From NCBI RefSeq assembly GCF_041262525.1, contig NZ_JBGCCK010000010.1:191049-255048 (forward strand): a stretch of DNA of 64,000 bases, in the 5' to 3' direction. The DNA is from Streptacidiphilus sp041262525 (lineage in GTDB: Bacteria > Actinomycetota > Actinomycetes > Streptomycetales > Streptomycetaceae). The notes below the pieces were generated by a model. It had not been told where the DNA came from, ran no database searches, and saw only the letters and a program-made list of their open reading frames with translations. Below, piece after piece: positions 42,058 to 50,090 of this stretch (its first letter is position 1; every line of letters starts with the position of its first letter). The translations under genes and the position numbers were made by a program.

Positions 42058-42270
42058 GTGAGCATGCCCGATCCCACCAGCACCTTCTCCGTAGCGGACT
42101 GGCTCGTCCTGCCCGTACTGCCGCTCTCCTGCGCCCTGGTCATCGCCCTGCTGCTCAGTCCGTCGCTGCGCCGCCGAGTCGGAGCCGAACTCACCCTCGC
42201 GCTGCTGTGCATGACCATCCCGCTGGTCATCGTGTACATCACGGCCGTCCTCAGCGGGTATCTGACGTGA
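42058..42270 (+). CDS. 70-residue two-helix membrane protein, paralogue of the 40029 gene
   Basis: Two helices (WLVLPVLPLSCALVIALLL and LALLCMTIPLVIVYITAVL) flank the turn SPSLRRRVGAE, the same layout and LLSP-x2-RR turn as the gene at 40029. GTG 42058 or ATG 42064 may start it; no strong ribosome site is visible. It converges with the DedA gene 15 bases on. Function unknown. Confidence 0.6.
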   Translation: MSMPDPTSTFSVADWLVLPVLPLSCALVIALLLSPSLRRRVGAELTLALLCMTIPLVIVYITAVLSGYLT

Positions 42271-42285
42271 CCGCGCCTACGGCAG

Positions 42286-42960
42286 TCAGGGCTTCGGGGG
42301 CTGGATGTCCCGGCTGGCTACGCCGGTGGTGGACGTCTCGGAGTCGGTTTCGGCGGCGTCGATCCTGCGGCGCCGCCGCAGGCGCCATGCAACCAGGCCG
42401 CCGACCACAACGACTGCGATGATGATGGCGATGGCCCGGCCGACCTGGGCCTCGACCTTGGTGTAGGCGTTGCCGGCGAAGTAGCCCAGCAGGGTGAAGC
42501 CGATTCCCCAGACCAGGCCGCCGAGGGCGTTGAAGAGCAGGAAGCGCCGGTAGGGCATCCGGGAGATGCCCGCGAGCGCGGGCATCATGGCGCGGAAGAA
42601 CGCGATGAAGCGGCCCAGGAAGACCGCCTCGGGTCCGCGGCGGCGGATCAGGTCCTGAGCCTTCGCGACGCGTTCTTGATGCTTCCTCAAGGGTCGGACC
42701 GTCAGGATCCGCGGTCCGAAATGGCGGCCGACCTCGTAGCCGACACTGTCGCCGCTGATCGCGGCCAGCACCACGACCAGGGCGAGCCACCACACCGAGA
42801 CCTTGCCCTGGCTGGCCAGCACTCCGCCAAGGACCACCGAGGTCTCCCCCGGCAGGACGAAGCCGACGAAGAGCGCATCCTCGCAGAAGACCAGGGCGAA
42901 CACCACGGCGTAGACCACGGGTCCGGACAGGCTGCCGAGCCAGTCGGTGATCGCGTGCAT
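42286..42960 (-). CDS. DedA/SNARE-associated family membrane protein
   Basis: 224 residues. DedA signatures are VLPGETSVVLGG with its conserved Glu, and GRFIAFFRAMMPALAGISRMPYRRF followed by NALGGLVWG. Members move lipid carriers such as undecaprenyl phosphate or phosphatidylethanolamine across membranes. GAGGAA precedes the ATG. The C-terminal ~30 residues are polar. Operator C lies 67 bases upstream but points the other way, so its control by BlaI is less certain. Confidence 0.9.
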   Translation of the reverse strand: MHAITDWLGSLSGPVVYAVVFALVFCEDALFVGFVLPGETSVVLGGVLASQGKVSVWWLALVVVLAAISGDSVGYEVGRHFGPRILTVRPLRKHQERVAKAQDLIRRRGPEAVFLGRFIAFFRAMMPALAGISRMPYRRFLLFNALGGLVWGIGFTLLGYFAGNAYTKVEAQVGRAIAIIIAVVVVGGLVAWRLRRRRRIDAAETDSETSTTGVASRDIQPPKP

Positions 42961-43026
42961 CCGCCATTCCTCACGTCGGGCCGAGCCGCTGCTACGCCGC
43001 CCGGATCGGTGGAACCACCCACCAAT

Positions 43027-43039
43027 CTACAGCGTGTAG
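43027..43039. promoter_or_regulatory. BlaI-type operator C, CTACA-GCG-TGTAG
   Basis: Perfect dyad in the DedA/PAP2 divergent region. The conserved extension TAGTTTA lies on the plus-strand side, so by comparison with sites A, B and D it belongs to the PAP2 promoter. Confidence 0.72.
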
Positions 43040-43180
43040 TAGTTTATGCCGGGCAGTCGCCGCCATGCCATCTCTACGCCATCTCGACGCCACCTTCTCT
43101 ATGGCGGCGGAGTGACCCGGGGAACGGCGGAGGCTGCCCCCGGCACCCGCTGGTGCCCCTGCCACTGGAAGGACCCACCC

Positions 43181-43939
43181 ATGCCCCACGTGCGCCACTG
43201 GCTGCGCAACTCCCTGCTGCTGTTCGGGATCGCGCTCGTGCTGGGGCTGGTCGCGGCCCACACCTCGCTGATCCAGCCGCACGACCTCAAGTGGGACCAG
43301 CACCTGGAGAACGACACCCGCTCCTCGCTGCTCACGCCGGTCATGAAGCTGATCAGCGACATCGCCTCCCCTGTCGGCGGCCTGGCCATCCTCGCGATCT
43401 GGTGCGGCTGGCTGCTCTTCCGGCGCCACGACCCGGTCAAGACCGTGTCCACGTTCCTGGTGGTCGCGGTGGGCTGGAACAGCAGCGAGATCGCGAAGAT
43501 CCTCGTCGCGCGCAACCGACCCCCGATCGCTGCCGTGCACTCGCTCGATCCGGAGATCGGCTCCAACAGCTTCCCCAGCGGCCACGTCGCCTTCACCGTC
43601 TCCGCCGTGATCGCCGCCTACTTCCTCGCCCGCGGCACCCACCGCCAGTGGCCGGTCGCCCTCGGCGGGCTCGCGGCGGTCGCACTCGTCGGCTTCTCAC
43701 GCCTGTACATCGGCGCGCATTACCCCACCGACATTCTCGGCTCCGTCCTTGTCTCGACCTCGGCGATCATCTGCCTGTGCGGGATCTGGCACACCTGGCT
43801 GCTGCCCCGACTCGACAAGATCCCGGTCGTCTCCCCGCTGCTGGCCCGCTTCGGCCCGCTCGGCGACCCCGACGCCCCGGTCGCGGAAGCGGGCGCGCCG
43901 GTCGGCCCGGCCAAGGCCTCAGCCCCGATCAGCCGGTAG
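43181..43939 (+). CDS. PAP2-family membrane phosphatase
   Basis: 252 residues. The three PAP2 motifs are complete: KILVARNRPP, SFPSGHVAF and SRLYIGAHYPTDIL. About six helices are predicted. Relatives dephosphorylate phosphatidate, undecaprenyl pyrophosphate or similar lipids on the outer membrane face. GGAAGG lies 8 bases before ATG 43181. BlaI-type operator C is 142 bases upstream. The last 11 bases overlap the convergent MFS gene. Confidence 0.92.
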   Translation: MPHVRHWLRNSLLLFGIALVLGLVAAHTSLIQPHDLKWDQHLENDTRSSLLTPVMKLISDIASPVGGLAILAIWCGWLLFRRHDPVKTVSTFLVVAVGWNSSEIAKILVARNRPPIAAVHSLDPEIGSNSFPSGHVAFTVSAVIAAYFLARGTHRQWPVALGGLAAVALVGFSRLYIGAHYPTDILGSVLVSTSAIICLCGIWHTWLLPRLDKIPVVSPLLARFGPLGDPDAPVAEAGAPVGPAKASAPISR

Positions 43940-45107
43940 CGCCCCGACGCTGCACCGCGAAGGCAGCTGCGCCGATCAGGGCGGCCAGCGCGCCGAAGCC
44001 GGCGGTCAAGGTGACGCCCGCCGCTACACCGGCCACCAGCAGCGGCCCGCCCGCGTCGCCGAGTTCACGTCCGAGTTCGGCCGCGCCCATGGTCTGGCCC
44101 AGGCGTTCCGGCTCGGCAGAGGCGGCGAGCGCCGCGAAGCCGAGCGGGGTGATCACCCCGGTACCGGCGCCGATCGTCAGGGCTGCGATCAGCATCCCGG
44201 CAATCCCAGGCAGCATCGCCGCGGCCAGTCCGGCGGCCGTCAGCAGCAGCCCGACCCGGATGCCCGACCCAGTGGTGATCCGACCCGCGTCCAGCGCGCG
44301 GCCCGCCCGCGGCTGGACGATCGCCGCGCACAGGGCGAGGACGGAGACGGCCGCGCCGGTGGCAACCGGACCCAGGTGAGCGGCCGCGCCGGAGACGGGC
44401 AAGAAGCCGACCCCGACCGACAGAGCGGCGGTCGCGCATGCCAACGCGACAGTGGGGCGCAGGAAGTCCCCCCGGGTCAAGGCGCGGGCCAGGTCCAGGA
44501 CGGTCTGCCGCCGCTTCGGCAGCGGTGCCACCGACGGAACGGCGACCACGGCCCACACGGCGACGGCCGCGGCGAGCGCGGCCATCACGGCGAAGAGCAC
44601 CGGCAGGCCGCCCGCCCAGACCAGGACACCGCCCAGCAGCGGTCCTGCGGTGTAGCCGAGGCTCTTGTAGAAGCCGTAACTGCCGAACGCCCGCCCATGC
44701 TTGGCCTGCGGGTTCAGCCTGGCCACCAGCGCCGAGGCAGCCGGGGAGAACGCGGACGCCGCGGCACCCTGGCCAAGCCGCGCCACCCACAGCAGCCCGG
44801 TGTCGTTCGCGAGCACGAAGCCGAGCGAGGCGAGTGCGAACGCGACCAGCCCGCCCAGCAGCACCACCCGCGCACCGATCCGATCAGCCAGCGCCCCGAA
44901 GACCGGCTTGAGGAGCACCTCCGCGCCGTCGTACAGGGCGAGCAGCCCGCCGAGCACGAGCAGCGACTGGTGGTGTCCGGCCGTGTAGGAGCCCAGGTTC
45001 GCGGCGATGCCGTGCGCGCCGAACGCGGTGGTGAACCCGGCCGCGTAGAGCGGCCACATCCGCCACCTGGGCGCAGCGTCGGAGGATGTGGCGGCGGGCG
45101 CGGTCAT
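43929..45107 (-). CDS. MFS transporter at the end of the blaI-M56 operon
   Basis: 392 residues with twelve predicted helices and the loop GALADRIGARVVLLGG between helices 2 and 3; a later GRAFGSYGFYKSLGYTAGPLLGG matches MFS helix 5. It follows the M56 protease gene by 42 bases on the same strand. Drug-efflux relatives share this layout. No substrate-specific motif was seen. Confidence 0.85.
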   Translation of the reverse strand: MTAPAATSSDAAPRWRMWPLYAAGFTTAFGAHGIAANLGSYTAGHHQSLLVLGGLLALYDGAEVLLKPVFGALADRIGARVVLLGGLVAFALASLGFVLANDTGLLWVARLGQGAAASAFSPAASALVARLNPQAKHGRAFGSYGFYKSLGYTAGPLLGGVLVWAGGLPVLFAVMAALAAAVAVWAVVAVPSVAPLPKRRQTVLDLARALTRGDFLRPTVALACATAALSVGVGFLPVSGAAAHLGPVATGAAVSVLALCAAIVQPRAGRALDAGRITTGSGIRVGLLLTAAGLAAAMLPGIAGMLIAALTIGAGTGVITPLGFAALAASAEPERLGQTMGAAELGRELGDAGGPLLVAGVAAGVTLTAGFGALAALIGAAAFAVQRRGATG

Positions 45108-45149
45108 CTGGGGAATCTCCTGGAGCGGATGGCAGGGCGGTGGGGCGCG

Positions 45150-46085
45150 TCAGTTGGTGGTGCTGTAGGCGTGCTGGGCGGCTTCGAACAGCTTCTCCGT
45201 GTCGTGTGCGGCCTCGGCCAGACTGCCGACGCACAGCGCCAGAAGCAGCACGAACGCCGCCAGTGGCACCCGGCTCGCAGCCGGGGCCGGCGCGAGGAGG
45301 GCCTTGACGCGCCGGGGCACCGGTCCGCCGGTCGCAGCCAGCACCCCCGCCCGGGACCGTGCCTGGCGCCCCTTCTTCGCGAGGGCTGCGCGGGCCAGGG
45401 CGCGCGCGACGGCCTTTCGATCCCCCACGGCCTCTGCAGCGCTCTCGTCCGCCCACCGCTCCACGGTGTAAGCCCCCTCCTTGGCGAGGGCGAACAGCAG
45501 CGGGCAGGCGGCTGCGGCCAGTTGCAGGGCGAGGAGAATGAAGTGGTGGTGGCCGCGCAGATGAGCGCGCTCATGCGCCAGCAGCGCCTCGCGCTCGGTG
45601 CCCTCCAGTGTGCGCAGCATGCCGGTGGAGACCACGACGCGTCCGCCCAGGCCCGGCAGACCGGGCAGGGCGAAGGCCTCCAGTTCCGCGTCGTCGATCA
45701 CCGCGAGCTCGCCGTCGCCGGCCAGCTGCCAGCACTCCTTGAACGCGGCGATCAGCACCCGCCCGCGCCGCCACGACGCGACGCCGAGCGCGACGGTCGC
45801 GGTCAGCAGCAGCACCGCGCAGGCCGCCGCGACATCTCCGGTGACCGGATCCTGCGCATCCAGAGCCTGCGTGGACCAGGATCCGACGAACGCCACCAGC
45901 GGGATCCGCCCGAAGCCGGTGAACGCCAGCAGCGCCAGCGCCCCCAGCCAGCTGCCCGCGGCCACCACCGCCGCGCAGGTCAGTGCCCAGGTCGCGGTGC
46001 GCGGCGGCAAGCGCCGTGCCAGCGTCGGCGCCGCCACGGCCAAAACGGCCGCAACGGCGAAGGGGATGTAGACGCTGACGTGCAC
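45150..46085 (-). CDS. M56-family membrane metalloprotease (BlaR1-like, without sensor domain)
   Basis: 311 residues. The zinc motif is HERAH, within LLAHERAHLRGHHHF, and the third ligand is probably in ERWADESAAEAVGD. Four hydrophobic segments are predicted, including one at the C-terminus. The penicillin-binding sensor domain of classical BlaR1 is absent, so the signal is probably not a beta-lactam recognised in the classical way. By analogy it cleaves the BlaI-type repressor encoded five bases upstream. Confidence 0.87.
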   Translation of the reverse strand: MHVSVYIPFAVAAVLAVAAPTLARRLPPRTATWALTCAAVVAAGSWLGALALLAFTGFGRIPLVAFVGSWSTQALDAQDPVTGDVAAACAVLLLTATVALGVASWRRGRVLIAAFKECWQLAGDGELAVIDDAELEAFALPGLPGLGGRVVVSTGMLRTLEGTEREALLAHERAHLRGHHHFILLALQLAAAACPLLFALAKEGAYTVERWADESAAEAVGDRKAVARALARAALAKKGRQARSRAGVLAATGGPVPRRVKALLAPAPAASRVPLAAFVLLLALCVGSLAEAAHDTEKLFEAAQHAYSTTN

Positions 46086-46090
46086 CGGAC

Positions 46091-46486
46091 CTAGCGCCCC
46101 TCGTCGTCGCCGCGCAGTAGATCCTGCATCAGCGCCTCGTCCTCGGCGCTCAGCTCATCCACGAACCGGGCCAGCACCGCCTTGCGGTCCGACCCGCGCT
46201 CCAGCAGCGACACCATCCGCCCCGCCGTGTCCGCAGCCTCGTCGCGCACCGGCGCGTAGGCATAGCCACGGCCCGCCTTGTGCCGCGCCAACTGCCCCTT
46301 TTCGTACAGCCGAGACAAGATCGTCAGCACGGTGGTATACGCCAATTCCCCCGGAAGTCGCGCCCCGACCTGCGATGCCGTCAACGCACCGTCGGCCGCC
46401 CAGAGCACCGCCATCACCGAGGACTCCAGCTCTCCGGCAGCCCGACGCCCAGCGCCACCCGTGTGCGCTCCGCCCTCGTCCGACAC
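46091..46486 (-). CDS. BlaI/MecI/CopY-family repressor
   Basis: 131 residues, the usual BlaI length. A winged helix (ELESSVMAVLWAADGALTASQVGARL, then AYTTVLTILSRLYEKGQLARHKAGRGYAYAPV) is followed by the dimerisation helices (AEDEALMQDLL). GTG 46486 has AGGAAGGGG seven bases upstream. It is the second gene of a unit headed by a small membrane protein and followed by M56 protease and MFS genes. The TACA/TGTA-type dyads found at four local promoters fit its expected target. Confidence 0.9.
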   Translation of the reverse strand: MSDEGGAHTGGAGRRAAGELESSVMAVLWAADGALTASQVGARLPGELAYTTVLTILSRLYEKGQLARHKAGRGYAYAPVRDEAADTAGRMVSLLERGSDRKAVLARFVDELSAEDEALMQDLLRGDDEGR

Positions 46487-46488
46487 CT

Positions 46489-46776
46489 CTACACCCCTTC
46501 CTGTTCCACGCCAACGGAACAGTACGACACACCCGCTGCGAGCACGGCCACGATGTCCAGCCAGAGCCGCCACGACCCAAACAGCAGAGACTGCGCGAAC
46601 AACGGCAGCACGGCCAGGACCACAAACGCCATAGCAGTGACAGCAACGCAGACCCGGCGCTGGACCCCGACCCAGCGCCGCGACGCGCGTGCGATCGCTG
46701 CGTCGGACCGAACTACACCGCCGGCGATCGCGGACGTGAGCCGGTCCAGCCAGAGGCAAGATGTCTGGGCAAGCAC
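46489..46776 (-). CDS. 95-residue two-helix membrane protein leading the blaI operon
   Basis: A polar N-terminal half (TSCLWLDRLTSAIAGGVVRSDAAIARASRR) is followed by two helices (CVAVTAMAFVVLAVLPLFA and LWLDIVAVLAAGVSYCSVGV). GTG 46776 is chosen because GGAGGAG lies seven bases upstream. It ends two bases before blaI, so both are on one transcript from the promoter at operator D. A partner of the protease or a lipid-associated protein is possible. Family not recognised. Confidence 0.65.
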   Translation of the reverse strand: MLAQTSCLWLDRLTSAIAGGVVRSDAAIARASRRWVGVQRRVCVAVTAMAFVVLAVLPLFAQSLLFGSWRLWLDIVAVLAAGVSYCSVGVEQEGV

Positions 46777-46820
46777 GGAAGGCTCCTCCGGGACGTACAG
46801 CAGAAGGGCACTCCAACGTA

Positions 46821-46833
46821 CTACATCATGTAG
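46821..46833. promoter_or_regulatory. BlaI-type operator D, CTACA-TCA-TGTAG
   Basis: Perfect dyad 45 bases before the first gene of the blaI operon. On the minus strand it reads CTACA-N3-TGTAGTACGTT, close to the TAGTAGTTT extension of the other three. It implies autoregulation. Confidence 0.75.
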
Positions 46834-47120
46834 AAGACCGTTTGACCTACCTCCCGGAACCAACCTGCAGGCGAACCTCTAAACGGGATCGCAGCATCCT
46901 CTACAGCTTCGGCCCGGTCGCTCAATCGCAGCGGCGGAGATCCGACCCAGGACCAGTGGACGAAAGCCCTGGAGTGGCACGGCTTCGTCGATGCAGTCGG
47001 GAGGGCAGCGCTGGCCGGAGACGGGGTTCCTTGGAACCATCATTGGCCACGCCTCCCAGAAGTGCTGGAGATCCCCCGAGCCACTTGCCGCGGGCACGGC
47101 CACGGCCAGGGCCACGGAGA
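46834..47120. other. region with an unexplained plus-strand reading frame
   Basis: A plus-strand frame from about 46934 reads GDPTQDQWTKALEWHGFVD and later PWNHHWPRLPEVLEI, with a protein-like composition, but it lacks a start and runs into unrelated sequence. It could be a gene remnant. No family was recognised. Confidence 0.35.
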
Positions 47121-47411
47121 CTACTTCGTGTGGTTGCGGGTTCTCCTGACCCCCGTGTCCGCCAAGGCCATCGATTCGGCGGCTGCGTCAAGGCCCGCAA
47201 TGAGCTCGTCACCGTCCACGCAGAACCAGATTCCCGATCCAAGATCCACCAAGTGCCCTTGAATTCGGACGAAGTCCGTGATGGTTGCACTGAGGCAGTG
47301 CGCGCGGCCTTGGACAAGTGCCTCACTCTTCACCTTGGCCTGGATGTCGACCTGGCGGTGAGGGCCGCCCCTGCGGCCGGTGGGGTCGTGGGCAAGCGTT
47401 GTCTCGGTCAC
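47121..47411 (-). CDS. hypothetical 96-residue protein
   Basis: From GTG 47411 (preceded by AAGGGG), the product reads ...QVDIQAKVKSEALVQGRAHC, ATITDFVRIQGHLVDLGSG, IWFCVDGDELIAGLDAAAES. It is soluble with two or three cysteines. Composition looks protein-like, but GC is lower than neighbours and no family was recognised, so it may be a chance frame. Confidence 0.4.
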   Translation of the reverse strand: MTETTLAHDPTGRRGGPHRQVDIQAKVKSEALVQGRAHCLSATITDFVRIQGHLVDLGSGIWFCVDGDELIAGLDAAAESMALADTGVRRTRNHTK

Positions 47412-47421
47412 CCCCTACCCC

Positions 47422-48066
47422 TTAAGGGCGGATCGTGGGCTGGTTGTCGAGTACGGGCTGCACTGGTGGACCGACCGCTCCCACCAGCGTGACCATGACC
47501 CTGACTGCTTGACGGTCCGTCAGCTCCTGTTCCCGGCAGAGGGAGCGCCAGGTCGAGAACGCCGCCGCATGGCCGATCACCGCCCGCCGGACGGGCTCAG
47601 CCGCCGTCGGCCACGCATCGGCCAGCACCTCGAGGTAGCGCCTGTCCCTCGCCTCCCAGGCCTCGCGAATCGGGTCGGGCGCCGCGTGCAGGTCGCGGCT
47701 GACCAGCGTCAGCATCTGCTCGCCCGCGCGGTAGAAGCGGTAGAGGTCGGCGAGCCCGGCCGTCAGCCGTTCGACCGGATCCTCGATCGCGCCCCACTCC
47801 TCGGGTTGGGGCAGCTGCTGCTGCGACAGCCAGTGCCCCGAGCAGGCCTGGAACAGCGCGGTCTCGTCGGGGAAGTGCCGGTAGACGGTCAGCCGGGTGA
47901 CCCCAGCGCGCTCGGCGATCGCCGCGATGCTGGTCGACGCCGGTCCCGTGGTGCCGTGCAGATGCACGGCGGCCTCGACGATGCGCTGCCGCGTCCGGCC
48001 CACGTCCTCGGCACGTTTGCGCATCTCGTAGCCACGCGTTTTCGATGAACGCTGCTTCTCACTCAC
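47422..48066 (-). CDS. TetR-family regulator divergent from a cupin gene
   Basis: 214 residues from GTG 48066. The TetR helix-turn-helix is at ~25-70 (AAVHLHGTTGPASTSIAAIAERAGV, then TVYRHFPDETALF). The C-terminal part has the usual helices of the ligand domain. The divergent cupin gene starts 82 bases away and is the likely target. An imperfect dyad GGAGA...TCTCC (48104-48124) sits in the shared region. Confidence 0.85.
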   Translation of the reverse strand: MSEKQRSSKTRGYEMRKRAEDVGRTRQRIVEAAVHLHGTTGPASTSIAAIAERAGVTRLTVYRHFPDETALFQACSGHWLSQQQLPQPEEWGAIEDPVERLTAGLADLYRFYRAGEQMLTLVSRDLHAAPDPIREAWEARDRRYLEVLADAWPTAAEPVRRAVIGHAAAFSTWRSLCREQELTDRQAVRVMVTLVGAVGPPVQPVLDNQPTIRP

Positions 48067-48103
48067 CTGTTGACGCCCTGCGATCCGAGACGGACACTTT
48101 TTA

Positions 48104-48124
48104 GGAGAACGCCAGTGTATCTCC
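48104..48124. promoter_or_regulatory. possible TetR operator
   Basis: GGAGA and TCTCC arms 11 bases apart in the short TetR/cupin divergent region. The arms are short, so this is tentative. Confidence 0.3.
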
Positions 48125-48148
48125 AAATTGCATGGAGGAGTGATCACC

Positions 48149-48679
48149 ATGACAGAGCCGCTGGCCCCGCCGCTCACCATCGTCCGCCCCGGCGAGGGAG
48201 GTGAGGGCTACCTCGGCTCGATCGGGGTCGCCTTCAAGCTCTGGGGCGCCGACACCAACGGCGCGGTCTCCGTCGTCGAACACCCCTTCCCGGTCGGGGC
48301 GTTGGTGCCGCCGCACCTGCACACCCGGGAAGACGAATACTCGATCGTCACCGAGGGTGAGATCGGCTTCCGTTCCGGCGACCGAGAAGTCGTCCTGGGC
48401 GCCGGCGGCTACATCACCAAGCCGCGCGGGGAGCTGCACACGATGTGGAACGCCGGTCCTGTCCCGGCTCGGATGATCGAGATCATCAGTCCGGCCGGCT
48501 TCGAACACTGCTTCCGCGAACTGGCCGAGATGCTCGCCGACGGGCCTCCGCCGACCGAGGACGCGATACCGGAGCTCGCCGCCAGGTACGGGCTCCAGTT
48601 CGGGCAACCCGACTGGCTGCCCGACCTCATCGCGCGGTACGACCTGACCCCGCCGTTCGCCGCCCGACCGAGCCAGTGA
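48149..48679 (+). CDS. cupin-domain protein
   Basis: 176 residues with both cupin motifs: GALVPPHLHTREDEYSIVTEGEIGF (two His and a Glu as metal ligands) and GYITKPRGELHTMWNAG (His). The C-terminal ~50 residues are helical. GGAGGAG lies 8 bases before ATG 48149. Probably a metal-dependent enzyme or binding protein controlled by the divergent TetR regulator; substrate unknown. Confidence 0.85.
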   Translation: MTEPLAPPLTIVRPGEGGEGYLGSIGVAFKLWGADTNGAVSVVEHPFPVGALVPPHLHTREDEYSIVTEGEIGFRSGDREVVLGAGGYITKPRGELHTMWNAGPVPARMIEIISPAGFEHCFRELAEMLADGPPPTEDAIPELAARYGLQFGQPDWLPDLIARYDLTPPFAARPSQ

Positions 48680-48709
48680 CCCGGTCCCAGACCCTTGCAC
48701 AGTAGCGTC

Positions 48710-48905
48710 CGACGGCGTCGATGACATCCGTGAGCCGATCGGGGTTGTCACCTGCGGCGATGAGGAGGACCGCAGCACCGTCGGGCCCGGCGCCCAGATC
48801 GGCCGCGTGGTGTTCACCCAGCACGCCCTGCCGGCCATCCGCCCGGTCAACCACATCGTCGACCAGGGCGACATCATCATCCGCAGCCACAACGGCGCGG
48901 ACCTA
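48710..48905 (+). pseudogene. 5' part of a pyridoxamine-phosphate-oxidase-like gene cut by IS630
   Basis: The frame reads AQIGRVVFTQHALPAIRPVN, then HIVDQGDIIIRSHNGADL and stops matching at the CTA of 48903-48905, where the element begins. This is the flavin-binding start of the split-barrel PPOX family. The true start codon is not clear upstream. The other half is at 51056. Confidence 0.8.
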
Positions 48906-48935
48906 GTGCAGCAACGCGTTGATCCTGCGGGGGTC
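48906..48935. repeat. left terminal inverted repeat of the IS630 element
   Basis: 30 bases beginning GTGCAGCAACG; it matches the complement of 51024-51053 except for one base (C here, T there, position 20). Confidence 0.93.
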
Positions 48936-49990
48936 AGGTTGTCTTTAGCGGGGTGCCGTCGTAGGTCCAGCGGAATGGCCGGGCTTGCTCGTCGTAGGCG
49001 AGGGTGAACTCGCGGATCTTGTCGATCAGGTCCTGGCGCGAGGTGAATTCGCCGCGTCGCAGGAGGCGGCGGGCCAGGATCGAGAAGAAGAGCTCGACCT
49101 GGTTCAGCCAGGAGGCGTGCTTGGGCGTGTGGTGGACCCTGAAGCGGGGGTGCGCCTGGAGCCACGCCCGGGTGGCTTTCGAGGTGTGCGAGGAACCGTT
49201 GTCCATGACCAGGTGGAGCGTCAGGGCCGGGTCGACGCTCTGGTCGAGCAGACGTAGGAAGCCGATGAAGGTGGCCGAGTCGTTTCGGTCGATGTCCTCA
49301 ACCAGCACCTGCCCGGTGTGGACGTCCAGGGCCGCGACGACGGAGGCGGTGCCATCGTCGGTATTCGAACTCACGCCGTTCGACCTGGCCGGGGCGCGTC
49401 GGCCGGGTCGGATGGCGGCGGGAGCGGGCCTGCATCGCGGTCTTCTCGTCCACGCTCAGCACCACTGAACCCGGCGGGCAGCGCAGGTAGAGCGCGCAGA
49501 CCTCGGCGGCCTTCGCGTAGAAGTCGGGATCGTCGGGGCGGGTGAGCCATCCGCGCACCAGGTGCGGCTTGAGGTCCAGGTCGGCCAGGATCCGCCCGAT
49601 CTGGGAAGCCGAGATGTTGGTGGATACCAGGTGCGAGGCGATGGCCCGGTGGGTCCAGTGGCTGTCGGTCTCGGGCCGGGTCGAGGTCACGGTGGCCACG
49701 ATGGCCAGGTGCACCTGCGGACCGTAACGCCGGGGACGGCCCGGGCGGGGCCGGTCCTCCAGCCCGGCCAGGCCCTCTGTGGCAAACCGCTTGCGCCACC
49801 GCCGCACGGTGTCCAGATGCACCCGCAGTCGGCGGGCGATGGCCGCGTTCGCGGTGCCGTCGGCAGCGGCCAGCCCCACCTGTGCCCGCTGCACCCGCCG
49901 CAGCGGCTCACTCCGCGAGCGTGCCAACTCCTGCAACAACACCCGCTGATCGCTGTTCCAGACCACCAGGAACGGACTGACTGCCGGCAT
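48934..49990 (-). CDS. IS630-family transposase in two overlapping frames
   Basis: The 5' frame (ATG 49990) gives a helix-turn-helix N-terminus (NAAIARRLRVHLDTVRRWRKR), a second DNA-binding part and the first catalytic Asp in VVLSVDEKTA. At about 49353-49358 it leaves the normal protein. A second frame continues DGTASVVAALDVHTGQVLVE and contains the second Asp (HLVMDNGSSH) and the Glu (LNQVELFFS). One base must be skipped to join them. This could be programmed frameshifting, known in IS630 elements, or an inactivating change. Confidence 0.87.
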
Positions 49991-50090
49991 GCCCCACCCC
50001 CGAACCGCGATCATTCAGGAAGAGTGTGACGCCAACGTCGACGCGGACCGGGTCCGCGTCCACCTGCCTGACGGCTGGCAGGATGACCGC

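Noticed and set aside
46489..46863. longer 124-residue form of the membrane protein before blaI
   Set aside because: It would start inside or upstream of operator D and lacks a ribosome site; GTG 46776 follows GGAGGAG.
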